NCBI RefSeq assembly: GCF_963678635.1 | Contig: NC_087069.1 | Span: 53,108,251-53,172,250, forward strand | DNA: 64,000 nucleotides | From: Symsagittifera roscoffensis | Taxonomy: Eukaryota; Xenacoelomorpha; Acoela; Convolutidae | Direction of reading: 5' to 3' | In this document: positions 23,022-34,449 of the stretch, piece by piece | Numbering within the stretch: the stretch's first letter is position 1 | How the letters are laid out: the number at the start of each line of letters is the position of its first letter | Program-made: the position numbers and the translations under genes | Notes under the pieces: model-generated | Databases searched by the model: none | What the model was told of the DNA's origin: nothing | What the model saw: only the letters and a program-made list of their open reading frames with translations

Positions 23022-23318
23022 ATGCAAGAGACTTTGAAAATTTATGCAGCGTCCTCCCTAAGAAAATCTAGGGATGACAACTGTGGTTCGATTCCTTGTG
23101 CAAAAACTCACGCCACTTCTGGAATGTCACTGAATCACTCCAATAGCTTTCGGAACCTTTTCACAGTTCTATCACACCTACCAGTAGAGAGGGTTAGACC
23201 AAAAGTCATATGGCATGAAGTTGTCAGTATTTCCTTGCCAAATCACCCGACAAACGGAACTCCAGCCATAAATGAGCAAAAGTTAATTGACAGCGTAGAG
23301 TACTTAATTGAATTATAA
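23022..23318 (+). CDS. Array copy 2, 98-aa frame
   Basis: The frame is open from MQETLKIYAASS to the TAA after YLIEL. It differs from the founder mainly by scattered substitutions. There is no leader, so expression would need splicing from the exon at 21,963 or another start. Confidence 0.4.
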   Translation: MQETLKIYAASSLRKSRDDNCGSIPCAKTHATSGMSLNHSNSFRNLFTVLSHLPVERVRPKVIWHEVVSISLPNHPTNGTPAINEQKLIDSVEYLIEL

Positions 23319-23965
23319 AATATGAACGCTTGGATGATAATTAATAGAAATGGTCAGATAACTATAATTGAAGAGAAAAAACGTTCACTAATTTGAAAAT
23401 AATTACTGTTATAGAACGTAGGGAGCAAATCTTAACATCGCGGTGGAAAGTAGATTTAAATTATATTCATTTAAATCCCAATTTAGAATATCATATTGTA
23501 ATTTGGTATTTTAAATTGTATTTTGGAACATCATTTGAAAAGGAAATATGGCAACCGAGTGAAAAAAAAAAACGTTGATAAACCAAAGTTTGATGTTCAT
23601 TTCAAAAATGTAACTAAAATCAAAATTTTTTCAAATTATTCCATTTCCTTAAAACTTTAATAGTTGTCTTTTCAGTAATCTCTTGCTTATTGGACAAATT
23701 ATTATACGTTTGATTTATACTTTGTAGTATACACCTGATTTTCTTACTTTTCTACCGAGAAAAAAAAAGAAAACCCTAACTTGAAATAATAAGGCAGAGG
23801 AAAGTGTTTTCTCAATTTTTTCCTAAGAAGTTTGTGGGAAAAGGTATAATAGTTCTTTTCAAAACATTTGCACTTTTCCATCATTTAAATACAAAAATTT
23901 TTAAACAAAACCGTCCCCAAAAGTCATTAACTTTTTATTTGTTAGAATAGTTTCCAGTACCTGAA

Positions 23966-24262
23966 ATGCAAGAGACTTTGAAAGTTTATGCAGCGTCCTC
24001 CCTAAGAAAAGCCAGGGATGACAACTGTGGTTCGATTCCTTGTGCAAAAACTCGCGCCACTTCTGGAATGTCACTGAATCACCCCCATATCTTTCGAAAC
24101 CTTTTCACAGTTCAATCAAACCTACCAGTAGAGAGGGTTAGACCAAAAGGCATATGGCATGAAGTTGTCAGTATTTCCTTGCCAAATCACCCGACAAACG
24201 GAACTCCAGCCATAAATGAGCAAAAGTTAATTGACAGCGTAGAATACTTAATTGAATTATAA
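23966..24262 (+). CDS. Array copy 3, 98-aa frame
   Basis: Open 98 codons, with VYAASSLRKARDDN and a VRPKGIWHEVV variant. It ends at the same TAA as copy 2. Confidence 0.4.
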   Translation: MQETLKVYAASSLRKARDDNCGSIPCAKTRATSGMSLNHPHIFRNLFTVQSNLPVERVRPKGIWHEVVSISLPNHPTNGTPAINEQKLIDSVEYLIEL

Positions 24263-24904
24263 AATAAGAAGGCTTGGATGATAATTAATAGAAATGGTCA
24301 GATAACTATAATTGAGAGGAAAAAACGTTCACTAACTTGAAAATAATTACGTTTATAGAACGTAGGGAGCAAATCTCAACATCGCGGTGGAAAGTAGATT
24401 TAAATTATATTCATTTAAATCCCAATTTAGAATATCATATTGTAATTTGGTATTTTAATTTGTATTTTGGAACATCATTTGAAAAGGAAATATGGCAACC
24501 GAGTGAAAAAAAACGTTGATAAACCAAAGTTTGATGTTCATTTCAAAAATGTAACTAAAATCAAAATTTTTCAAATTATTCCATTTCCTTAAAACTTTCA
24601 TAGTTGTCTTTTCAGTAATCTCTTGCTTATTGGACAAATTATTATACGTTTGATTTATACTTTGTAGTATACACCTGATTTTCTTACTTTTCTACCGAGA
24701 AAAAAAAAGAAAACCCTAACTTGAAATGATAAGGCAGATGAAAGTTTTTCTCAATTTTTTCCTAAGAAGTTTGTGGGAAAGGGTATAATAGTTCTTTTCA
24801 AAACATTTGCACTTTTCCATCATTTAAATACAAAATTTTTTAAACAAAACCGTCCCCAAAAGTCATTAACTTTTTATTTGTTAGAATAGTTTTCAGTACC
24901 TGAA

Positions 24905-25201
24905 ATGCAAGAGACTTTGAAAGTTTATGCAGCGTCCTCCCTAAGAAAAGCTAGGGATGACAACTGTGGTTCGATTCCTTGTGCAAAAACTCGCGCCACT
25001 TCTGGAATGTCACTGAATCACCCCCATAGCTTTCGAAACCTTTTCACAGTTCAATCAAACCTACCAGTAGAGAGGGTTAGACCAAAAGTCGTATGGCATG
25101 ATGTTGTCAGTAATTCCTTGTCAAATCACCCGATAAACGGAACTCCAGCCATAAATGAGCAAAAGTTAAATGACAGCGTAGAATACTTAATTGAATTATA
25201 A
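24905..25201 (+). CDS. Array copy 4, 98-aa frame
   Basis: Open 98 codons, with the WHDVVSNSLSNHP variant. Its downstream part (ATTCAATTCAATCCC, AAAAAGGTAACT) is shared with copy 11 and not with its neighbours, which suggests unequal exchange or conversion between copies 4 and 11. Confidence 0.4.
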   Translation: MQETLKVYAASSLRKARDDNCGSIPCAKTRATSGMSLNHPHSFRNLFTVQSNLPVERVRPKVVWHDVVSNSLSNHPINGTPAINEQKLNDSVEYLIEL

Positions 25202-25842
25202 AATAAGAAGGCTTGGATGTTAATTAATAGAAATGGTCAGATAACTATAATTGAAAAGAAAAAACGTTCACTAATTTGAAAATAATTACGGTTATAGAAC
25301 GTAGGGAGCAAATCTTAACATCGCGGTGGAAAGTAGATTTACATTATATTCAATTCAATCCCAAATTAGAATATCATATTGTAATTTGGTATTTTAAATT
25401 GTATTTTGGAACATCATTTGAAAAGGAAATATGGCAACCGAGTGAAAAAACGTTGATAAACCAAAGTTTGATGTTCATTTCAAAAAGGTAACTAAAATCA
25501 AAATTTTTTCAAATTATCCCTTTTCCTTAAAAATTTAATAGTTGTCTTTTCAGTAATCTCTTGCTTATTGGACAAATTATTATACGTTTGATTTATACTT
25601 TGTAGTATACACCTGATTTTCTTACTTTTCTACCGAGAAAAAAAAAGAAAACCCTAACTTGAAATGATAAGGCAGATGAAAGTTTTTCTCAATTTTTTCC
25701 TAAGAAGTTTGTGGGAAAGGGTATAATAGTTCTTTTCAAAACATTTGCACTTTTCCATCATTTAAATACAAAATTTTTTAAACAAAACCGTCCCCAAAAG
25801 TCATTAACTTTTTATTTGTTAGAATAGTTTTCAGTACCTGAA

Positions 25843-26215
25843 ATGCAAGAGACTTTGAAAGTTTATGCAGCGTCCTCCCTAAGAAAAGCTAGGGATGACA
25901 ACTGGTTCGATTCCTTGTGCAAAAACTCGCGCCACTTCTGGAATGTCACTGAATCACCCCCATAGCTTTCGAAACCTTTTCACAGTTCAATCAAACCTAC
26001 CAGTAGAGAGGGTTAGACCAAAAGTCGTATGGCATGATGTTGTCAGTAATTCCTTGTCAAATTATCCGACAAACAGAACTCCAGCCAAAAATGAGCAAAA
26101 GTTTATTGATAGTGTAGTATACTTAACTGAACTATATAATATGGAGGCTTGGAGAATAATTATTAGAAATGGTCAGATAACTATAATTGAAGAGAAAAAA
26201 CGTTCACTAATTTGA
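25843..26215 (+). pseudogene. Array copy 5, 2-bp deletion
   Basis: GACAACTGGTTCG near 25,897-25,909 lacks two bases relative to GACAACTGTGGTTCG, breaking the frame early. Downstream the long form is open (YNMEAWRIIIRNGQ to the TGA at 26,213-26,215). Confidence 0.7.
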
Positions 26216-26784
26216 AAATAATTACGGTTATAGAACCTAGGGAGCAAATCGTAACATCGCGGTGGAAAGTAGATTTAAATTATATTCATTTAAATCCCAA
26301 TTTAGAATATCATATTGTAATTTGGTATTTTAAATTGTATTTTGGAACATCATTTGAAAAGGAAATATGGCAACCGAGTGAAAAAAAAAAACGTTGATAA
26401 ACCAAAGTTTGATGTTCATTTCAAAAATGTAACTAAAATCAAAATTTTTTCAAACTATTCCATTTCCTTAAAACTTTAATAGCTGTCTTTTCAGTAATCT
26501 CTTGCTTATTGGACAAATTTTTATACGTTTGATTTATACTTTGTAGTATACACCTGATTTTCTTACTTTTCTACCGAGAAAAAAAAAGAAAACCCTAACT
26601 TGAAATGATAAGGCAGAGGAAAGTGTTTTCTCAATTTTTTCCTAAGAAGTTTGTGGGAAAAGGTATAATAGTTCTTTTCAAAACATTTGCACTTTTCCAT
26701 CATTTAAATACAAAAATTTTTAAACAAAACCGTCCCCAAAAGTCATTAACTTTTTATTTGTTAGAATAGTTTCCAGTACCTGAA

Positions 26785-27159
26785 ATGCAAGAGACTTTGA
26801 AAGTTTAAGCAGCGTCCTCCCTAAGAAAAGCTAGGGATGACAACTGTGGTTCGATTCCTTGTGCAAAAACTCGCGCCACTTCTGGAATGTCACTGAATCA
26901 CCACCATAGCTTTCGAAACCTTTTCACAGTTCAATCAAACCTACCAGTAGAGAGGGTTAGACCAAAAGTCATTGGGCATGATGTTGTCAGTAATTCCTTG
27001 TCAAATTATCCGACAAACGGAACTCCAGCCAAAAATGAGCAAAAGTTTATTGATAGTGTAGTATACTTAACTGAACTATATAATATGGAGGCTTGGAGAA
27101 TAATTAATAGAAATGGTCAGATAACTATAATTGAAGAGAAAAAACGTTCACTAATTTGA
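26785..27159 (+). pseudogene. Array copy 6, early nonsense
   Basis: The eighth codon, Tyr (TAT) in its sisters, is TAA here. The rest of the frame is open to the long-form end at 27,159. Confidence 0.7.
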
Positions 27160-27726
27160 AAATAATTACGGTTATAGAACGTAGGGAGCAAATCTTATCA
27201 TCGCGGTGGAAAGTAGATTTAAATTATATTCATTTACATCCCAATTTAGAATATCATAGTGTAATTTGGTATTTTAAATTGTATTTTGGAACATCATTTG
27301 AAAAGGAAATATGGCAACCGAGTGAAAAAAAACGTTGATAAACCAAAGTTTGATGTTCATTTCAAAAATGTAACTAAAATCAAAATTTCCTCAAATTATT
27401 CCATTTCCTTAAAACTTTAATAGTTGTCTTTTCAGTAATCTCTTGCTTATTGGACAAATTATTATACGTTTGATTTATACTTTGTAGTATACACCTGATT
27501 TTCTTACTTTTCTACCGAGAAAAAAAAAGAAAACCCTAACTTGAAATGATAAGGCAGAGGAAAGTGTTTTCTCAATTTTTTTCCTAAGAAGTTTGTGGGA
27601 AAAGGTATAATAGTTCTTTTCAAAACATTTGCACTTTTCCATCATTTAAATACAAAAATTTTTAAACAAAACTGTCCCCAAAAGTCATTAACTTTTTATT
27701 TGTTAGAATAATTTCCAGTACCTGAA

Positions 27727-28023
27727 ATGCAAGAAACTTTGAAAGTTTATGCAGCGTCCTCCCTAAGAAAAGCTAGGGATGACAACTGTGGTTCGATTCC
27801 TTGTGCAAAAACTCGCGCCACTTCTGGAATGTCACTGAATCACCGCCATAGCTTTCGAAACCTTTTCACAGTTCAATCAAACCTACCAGTAGAGAGGGTT
27901 AGACCAAAAGGCATATGGCATGAAGTTGTCAGTATTTCCTTGCCAAATCACCCGACAAACGGAACTCCAGCCATAAATGAGCAAAAGTTAATTGACAGCG
28001 TAGAATACTTAATTGAATTATAA
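27727..28023 (+). CDS. Array copy 7, 98-aa frame
   Basis: Open 98 codons, with a MSLNHRHSF variant and the VRPKGIWHEVV form. The acceptor reads AATTTCCAG. Confidence 0.4.
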   Translation: MQETLKVYAASSLRKARDDNCGSIPCAKTRATSGMSLNHRHSFRNLFTVQSNLPVERVRPKGIWHEVVSISLPNHPTNGTPAINEQKLIDSVEYLIEL

Positions 28024-28669
28024 AATAAGAAGGCTTGGATGATAATTAATAGAAATGGTCAGATAACTATAATTGAAGAGAAAAAACGTTCACTAATTTA
28101 AAAATAATTACGGTTATAGAACGTAGGGAGCAAATCTTAACATCGCGGTGGAAAGTAGATTTAAATTATATTCATTTAAATCCCAATTTAGAATATCATA
28201 TTGTAGTTTGGTATTTTAAATTGTATTTTGGAACATCATATGAAAAGGAAATATGGCAACCGAGTGAAAAAAAAACGTTGATAAACCAAAGTTTGATGTT
28301 CATTTCAAAAATGTAACTAAAATCAAAATTTCCTCAAATTATTCCATTTCCTTAAAACTTTAATAGTTGTCTTTTCAGTAATCTCTTGCTTATTGGACAA
28401 ATTATTATACGTTTGATTTATACTTTGTAGTATACACCTGATTTTCTTACTTTTCTACCGAGAAAAAAAAAGAAAACCCTAACTTGAAATGATAAGGCAG
28501 AGGAAAGTGTTTTCTCAATTTTTTTCCTAAGAAGTTTGTGGGAAAAGGTATAATAGTTCTTTTCAAAACATTTGCACTTTTCCATCATTTAAATACAAAA
28601 ATTTTTAAACAAAACCGTCCCCAAAAGTCATGAACTTTTTATTTGTTAGAATAGTTTCCAGTACCTGAA

Positions 28670-29044
28670 ATGCAAGAGACTTTGAAAGCTTATGCAGCGT
28701 CCTCCCTAAGAAAAGCTAGGGATGACAACTGTGGTTCAATTCCTTGTGCAAAAACTCGCGCTACTTCTGGAATGTCACTGAATCACCCCCATAGCTTTCG
28801 AAACCTTTTCACAGTTCAATCAAACCTACCAGTAGAGAGGGTTAGACCAAAAGTCATATGGCATGATGTTGTCAGTAAGTCCTTGTCAAATTATCCGACA
28901 AACGGAACTCCAGCCAAAAATGAGCAAAAGTTTATTGATAGTGTAGTATACTTAACTGAACTATATAATATGGAGGCTTGGAGAATAATTAATAGAAATG
29001 GTCAGATAACTATAATTGAAGAGAAAAAACGTTCACTAATTTGA
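28670..29044 (+). CDS. Array copy 8, longest frame (124 aa)
   Basis: The only copy open from MQETLKAYAASS through the usual stop position, where TATAAT (Tyr-Asn) replaces TAAAAT. It continues MEAWRIINRNGQITIIEEKK to a TGA at 29,042-29,044. The end is basic. This is likely closest to the ancestral length. Confidence 0.45.
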   Translation: MQETLKAYAASSLRKARDDNCGSIPCAKTRATSGMSLNHPHSFRNLFTVQSNLPVERVRPKVIWHDVVSKSLSNYPTNGTPAKNEQKFIDSVVYLTELYNMEAWRIINRNGQITIIEEKKRSLI

Positions 29045-29608
29045 AAATAATTACGGTTATAGAACGTAGGGAGCAAATCTTAACATCGCGGTGGAAAGTA
29101 GATTTAAATTAAATTCATTTAAATCCCAATTTAGAATATCATATTGTAATTTGGCATTTTAAATTGTATTTTGGAACATCATTTGAAAAGGAAATATGGC
29201 AACCGAGTGAAAAACGTTGATAAACCAAAGTTTGATGTTCATTTCAAAAATGTAACTAAAATCAAAATTTTTTCAAATTATTCCATTTCCTTAAAACTTT
29301 AATAGTTGTCTTTTCAGTAATCTCTTGCTTATTGGACAAATTATTATACGTTTGATTTATACTTTGTAGTATACACCTGATTTTCTTACTTTTCTACCGA
29401 GAAAAAAAAAAGAAAACCCTAACTTGAAATGATAAGGCAGAGGAAAGTGTTTTCTCAATTTTTTCCTAAGAAGTTTGTGGGAAAAGGTATAATAGTTCTT
29501 TTCAAAACATTTGCACTTTTCCATCATTTAAATACAAAAATTTTTAAACAAAACCGTCCCCAAAAGTCATGAACTTTTTATTTGTTAGAATAGTTTCCAG
29601 TACCTGAA

Positions 29609-29905
29609 ATGCAAGAGACTTTGAAAGTTTATGCAGCGTCCTCCCTAAGAAAAGCTAGGGATGACAACTGTGGTTCGATTCCTTGTGCAAAAACTCGCGC
29701 CACTTCTGGAATTTCACTGAATCACCCCCATAGCTTTCGAAACCTTTTCACAGTTCAATCAAACCTACCAGTAGAGAGGGTTAAACCAAAAGGCATATGG
29801 CATGAAGTTGTCAGTATTTCCTTGCCAAATCACCCGACAAACGGAACTCCAGCCATAAATGAGCAAAAGTTAAATGAAAGCGTAGAATACTTTATTGAAT
29901 TATAA
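29609..29905 (+). CDS. Array copy 9, 98-aa frame
   Basis: Open 98 codons. It carries Ile for Met in SG-x-SLNH and Lys for Arg in VERVKPKG. Confidence 0.4.
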   Translation: MQETLKVYAASSLRKARDDNCGSIPCAKTRATSGISLNHPHSFRNLFTVQSNLPVERVKPKGIWHEVVSISLPNHPTNGTPAINEQKLNESVEYFIEL

Positions 29906-30542
29906 AATAAGAAGGCTTGGATGTTAATTAATAGAAATGGTCAGATAACTATAATTGAAAAGAAAAAACGTTCACTAATTTGAAAATAATTACGGTTATA
30001 GAACGTAGGGAGCAAATCTTAACATCGCGGTGGAAAGTAGATTTACATTATATTCATTTAAATCCCGATTTAGAATATCATATTGTAATTTGGTATTTTA
30101 AATTGTAATTTCGAACATCATTTGAAAAGGAAATATGGCAAACGAGTGAAAAATGTTGATAAACCAAAGTTTGATGTTCATTTCAAAAATGTAACAAAAA
30201 TCAAAATTTTTTCAAATTATTCCGTTTCCTTAAAACTTTAATCGTTGTCTTTTCAGTAATCTCTTGCTCATTGGACAAATTATTATACGTTTGATTTATA
30301 ATTTGTAGTATAAACCTGATTTTCTTACTTTTCTACCGAAAAAAATAAAACCCTAACTTGAAATGATAAGGCAGAGGAAAGTGTTTTCTCAATTTTTTTC
30401 TAAGAAATTTGTGGGAAAAGTTATAATATTTCTTTTCAAAACATTTGCACTTTTCCACCATTTAAATACAAAAATTTTTAAACAAAACCGTCCCCAAAAG
30501 TCATAAACTTTTTATTTGTTAGAATAGTTTCCAGTACGTGAA

Positions 30543-30914
30543 ATGCAAGAGACTTTGAAAGTTTATGCAGCGTCCTCCCTAAGAAAAGCTAGGGATGACA
30601 ACTGTGGTTCGATTCCTTGTGCAAAACTCGCGCCATTTCTGGAATGTCACTGAATCACCACAATAGCTTTCGAAACCTTTTCAGTTCAATCAAACCTACC
30701 AGTAGAGAGGGTTAGACCAAAAGTCATATGGCAAGAAGTTGTCAGTATTTCCTTGCCAAATCACCCGACAAACGGAACTCCAGCCATAAATGAGCAAAAG
30801 TTAATTGACAGCATAGAATACTTAATTGAACTACAAACTAAGAAGGCTTGGATAATAATTAATAGAAATGGTCAGATAACTATAATTGAAAAGAAAAAAC
30901 GTTCACTAATTTGA
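30543..30914 (+). pseudogene. Array copy 10, double frameshift
   Basis: A 1-base loss near 30,625 (GCAAAACTCG) and a 2-base loss near 30,683 (TTTTCAGTTC) shift and then restore the frame. The shifted segment contains a TAG. At the usual stop it has CAA (Gln) and reads on as ELQTKKAWIIINRNGQ to the TGA at 30,912-30,914, so it is a second lineage without that stop. Confidence 0.6.
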
Positions 30915-31476
30915 AAATAATTACGGTTATAGAACGTAGGGAGCAAATCTTAACATCGCAGTGGAAAGTAGATTTACAATATACTCATTTAAATCCCGAT
31001 TTAGAATATCATATTGTAATTTGGTATTTTAAATTATAATTTGGAACATCATTTGAAAAGGAAATATGGCAAAGAGTGAAAAAACGTTGATAAACCAAAG
31101 TTTGATGTTCATTTCAAAAATTTAACAAAAATCAAAATTTTTTCAAATTATTCCGTTTCCTTAAAACTTTAATAGTTGTCTTTTGAGTAATCTCTTGCTT
31201 ATTGGACAAATTATTATACGTTTGATTTATACTTTGTAGTATAAACCTGATTTTCTTACTTTTCTACCGAAAAAAAAAAGAAAACCCTATCTTGAAATGA
31301 TAAGGCAGAGGAAAGTGTTTTCTCAATTTTTTCCTAAGAAGTTTTTGGAAAAAGTTATAATTGTTTTTTTAAAAACATTTGCACTTTTCCATCATTTAAA
31401 TACAAAAATTTTTAAACAAAACCGTCCCCAAAAGTCATTTACTTTTTATTTGTTAGAATAGTTTCAAGTACCTGAA

Positions 31477-31674
31477 ATGCAAGAGACTTTGAAAATCTAT
31501 GCAGCGTCCTCCCTAAGAAAATCTAGGGATGACAACTGTGGTTCGATTCCTTGTGCAAAAACTCACGCCTTTTCTGTAATGTCACTGAATCACCCCAATA
31601 GCTTTCGAAACCTTTTCACAGTTCAATCAAACCTACCAGTAGAGAGGGTTAGACCAAAAGTCATATGGCATTAA
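31477..31674 (+). pseudogene. Array copy 11, nonsense at Glu
   Basis: GGCATTAAG replaces GGCATGAAG, giving a TAA after 65 codons. The 3' part matches copy 4 (see there). This is the last unit of the array. Confidence 0.7.
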
Positions 31675-32382
31675 GTTGTCAGTATTTCCTTGCCAAATCA
31701 CCCGATAAACGGAACTCCAGCCATAAATGAGCAAAAGTTAAATGACAGCGTAGAATACTTAATTGAATTATAAAATAAGAAGGCTTGGATGTTAATTAAT
31801 AGAAATGGTCAGATAACTATAATTGAAAAGAAAAAACGTTCACTAATTTGAAAATAATTACGGTTATAGAACGTAGGGAGCAAATCTTAACATCGCGGTG
31901 GAAAGTAGATTTACATTATATTCAATTCAATCCCAAATTAGAATATCATATTGTAATTTGGTATTTTAAATTGTATTTTGGAACATCATTTGAAAAGGAA
32001 ATATGGCAACCGAGTGAAAAAACGTTGATAAACCAAAGTTTGATGTTCATTTCAAAAAGGTAACTAAAATCAAAATTTTTTCAAATTATCCCTTTTCCTT
32101 AAAAATTTAATAGTTGTCTTTTCAGTAATCTTTTGCTTATTGGACAAATTATTATACGTTCGATTTATACTTTGTAGTATACACCTGATTTTCTTACTTT
32201 TCAACCGAAAAAAACCCTAACATGAAATGATAAGGCAGAGGAAAGTGTTTTCTCAATTTTTTCCTAAGAAGTTTGTGGAAAAAGTTATAATAGTTTTTTT
32301 TCAAAACATTTGCACTTTTCCATCATTTAAATACAAAAATTTTTAAACAAAACCGTCCCCAAAATTCATTAACTTTTTAGAA

Positions 32383-32440
32383 GTCACGAGTCCAGAAAAA
32401 GCTCAGAAGTCACGTCAGCTCAGGTTCTGACCCAGTTGAA
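32383..32440. repeat. Junction with a stray fragment of the 4-kb unit
   Basis: Directly after the last 940-bp unit, GTCACGTCAGCTCAGG plus TTCTGACC (about 32,412-32,436) matches the start of the foldback block of the 4-kb units (for example 34,450-34,485). The second array was therefore once contiguous with this point. Confidence 0.65.
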
Positions 32441-32639
32441 TATGTGAGTATTTTTATGAAAAAAAGACAACTCAATGCGCAAATCTCAATGCTTTCCAGA
32501 TTTAAATGAAATTGTCAAGTTCATTTATCTAATATGAAATTCGATAAATGTCAACTTATTTCAAAAAAAATCAGAATAAAAATTCTCTCAAAGTATTTCA
32601 AATTCGGTCAAAACATTTTTCCTTTTTTTAAATTTCAAA

Positions 32640-33470
32640 AATTTATTTATTAATTTCCCAACAACTAGAGGTCGTTAGGCAGGTTTTATATATCAAAAAA
32701 GAGCATTGAGCTTGAACTTTCTAACCATATAAACAGAATGATCAGTTGTTTCTGAAAATGTAAAAAAAATGCAATTATTTCAAAGTAACAGCCAGAACGC
32801 CGTTTTTTGTATACCCGAAAATAGATACTTGTCGAAACGATTCTCGTTGATTCTTTTTTATATAAACGATCCAAAAACTACTTTTTGAGAGGTTTACAAA
32901 TATGTGTAAAACTTTATATCTTATCTTAAGAAAATTTAAGAAACTAGACAATTTCATCCTGAAACCTCGAAAATAATCACTTTTTATCGATTTTTTCAGA
33001 TTTTTTTTTCATTCTGGACTTAAATTAGCAAACTTTGTTTTTATTTAGTAAGAATCAACAAAAATTAACCTAATCCAAGAAAAAATGAATCAAAATTTTT
33101 TCAACGATTCTTCAAAATCGGTCAAAACTTTTTTTAGTTTTCTAGTCAATTTTTTCCTTTTTTGAATTTCAAAAAATCATCAAAAAAATTCTCAACAACT
33201 AGAGATTGATAGGCAAAGTTTTATAAGTCAAAAAAAAAAACACTGAGCATGATCTTTCGAAGCTAATGTACAGAAAAATGAATTTTATCTGAAAAAGTAA
33301 AAAAAAATTGCAAATATTTCAAATAACCGCTAAAACGCTTGTTTTTTGGATACCCAACAAAATAGTTAACTGTTCAAATGATTCTCGTTGATTCGCTTTT
33401 CTTATAAACTATTCGAAAACTAATTTTTAAGAGGATTCCAATTATGTATAATACTTTATTTCTTTTTCTT
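32640..33470. repeat. Older ~540-bp sub-repeats ahead of the 4-kb array
   Basis: The segment with CTCAACAACTAGA, a GTAACCGCCAAAACGC-like word, TACCCGAC and CTTAAGAGG-like words appears near 32,660, 33,195 and 33,735, each about 540 bases apart. The first two copies are strongly diverged; the third is the one inside 4-kb unit 1. An older tandem stage therefore precedes the 4-kb amplification. Confidence 0.7.
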
Positions 33471-34163
33471 AGACAATCCAAGGAACTAGAAAATTTCATG
33501 CTGAAATCTCGAAAACAAATCATCTTTTTTCATTGATTTTTACTGATTTTTTTTCTTCCGGACATAAAGTAGCAAATCTTATATCTCGGAAGTAACATTC
33601 AGCAAATATCAACCAAATTCAAGAAAAAACAGAATCAGAACTCTTTAAAATACTTCAAATTTGGTCAAAACTTTTTAGTCTTCAGGACATTTTTTGTCCT
33701 TTTTTTAAATTTGAAAATCTCATTAAAAAATTTCTCAACAACTAGAAATTGTTTAAAAATGTTATTTATACCAAAAAAGCCCTGTGTAGGTTCTTTCTAG
33801 CCGTACGTATAAAATAATAAATCTACTTTTGGAAAATTTATTATTTTGCATTTTTTCCGAGTAACCGCCAAAAACGCTTTTTTTGGGTACCCGACAAAAC
33901 GGATAACCATCAAAACTATTCAAGTTTTTTCTCCTTGATTTTACAAATTTTTTGAAAAAACTCTTCAAGAGGTTTCTTAATTTATATAATACTATATATA
34001 GATTCTTTCGGAACTTAGAGAAAATAGACATTTTTGGGTCGAAAACGGCTGTTTTCCTACTTTTTGCTAAGAACCCAAAAAAAGTTTGATTAAAATGATC
34101 TAATTTCGATTTCCAGACACAATATGGTCTTTGTAATCGCTATGCATGGTCGAATGAGTCATC

Positions 34164-34185
34164 TTTGCAACCGATTGGTTGCAAA
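34164..34185. other. Perfect 9-bp hairpin, conserved in the 4-kb units
   Basis: TTTGCAACC, a GATT loop, then GGTTGCAAA. It recurs at 38,175 and 42,116 and in later units. Unit 6 has one mismatch (GTTTGCAAA). Confidence 0.8.
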
Positions 34186-34449
34186 ATGGACGAGTCCCTA
34201 AAACTCCGGAAAAATCGTGTGTTTGAAGATTTTTTGGGTGGCATCTATCGAAAAAACTCATTGCCCCTAGAGCTTACGAATGCTATCTCTAAAGTTTTAT
34301 TTGGGTTGGAAACTGTGCTGGCGTGAAAGATCAATTTCAAGCGCAACGAAGATTATTTAAATTTTTTTAGATGTGGCTTAATAAATTCCTGGAAAGTTGA
34401 AGAATGAAGTGCAAGTGTTTTTGATAGTTCTTCATTGACGAAAAAGTTC

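Larger units (their letters stand above)
22078..32382 (+). repeat. Tandem array of eleven ~940-bp units
   Basis: Coding blocks start at 22086, 23022, 23966, 24905, 25843, 26785, 27727, 28670, 29609, 30543 and 31477, a spacing of 934-944 bases. Each later unit is preceded by GAATAGTTTCCAG (TTTTCAG in two), so each coding block keeps a 3' splice site. Each unit also holds a second open frame of about 60 codons starting just past the first stop, with TTG as its first possible codon and containing SRWKVDLNYI and EKEIWQPSEK. Coding and non-coding parts are similarly alike by eye, so selection cannot be judged here. The array ends near 32,382 inside the unit. Confidence 0.9.

Noticed and set aside
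23375-23400. Programmed -1 frameshift site joining the two frames of the 940-bp unit
   Set aside because: The A-run is not in the canonical X-XXY-YYZ phase for the first frame, and several units carry ordinary disabling mutations. Simple decay explains the pattern as well.
33762-34031. Lys/Phe-rich minus-strand open frames in the AT-rich part of the 4-kb units
   Set aside because: Low-complexity translation of AT-rich DNA, with no motifs. Frames vary between units.
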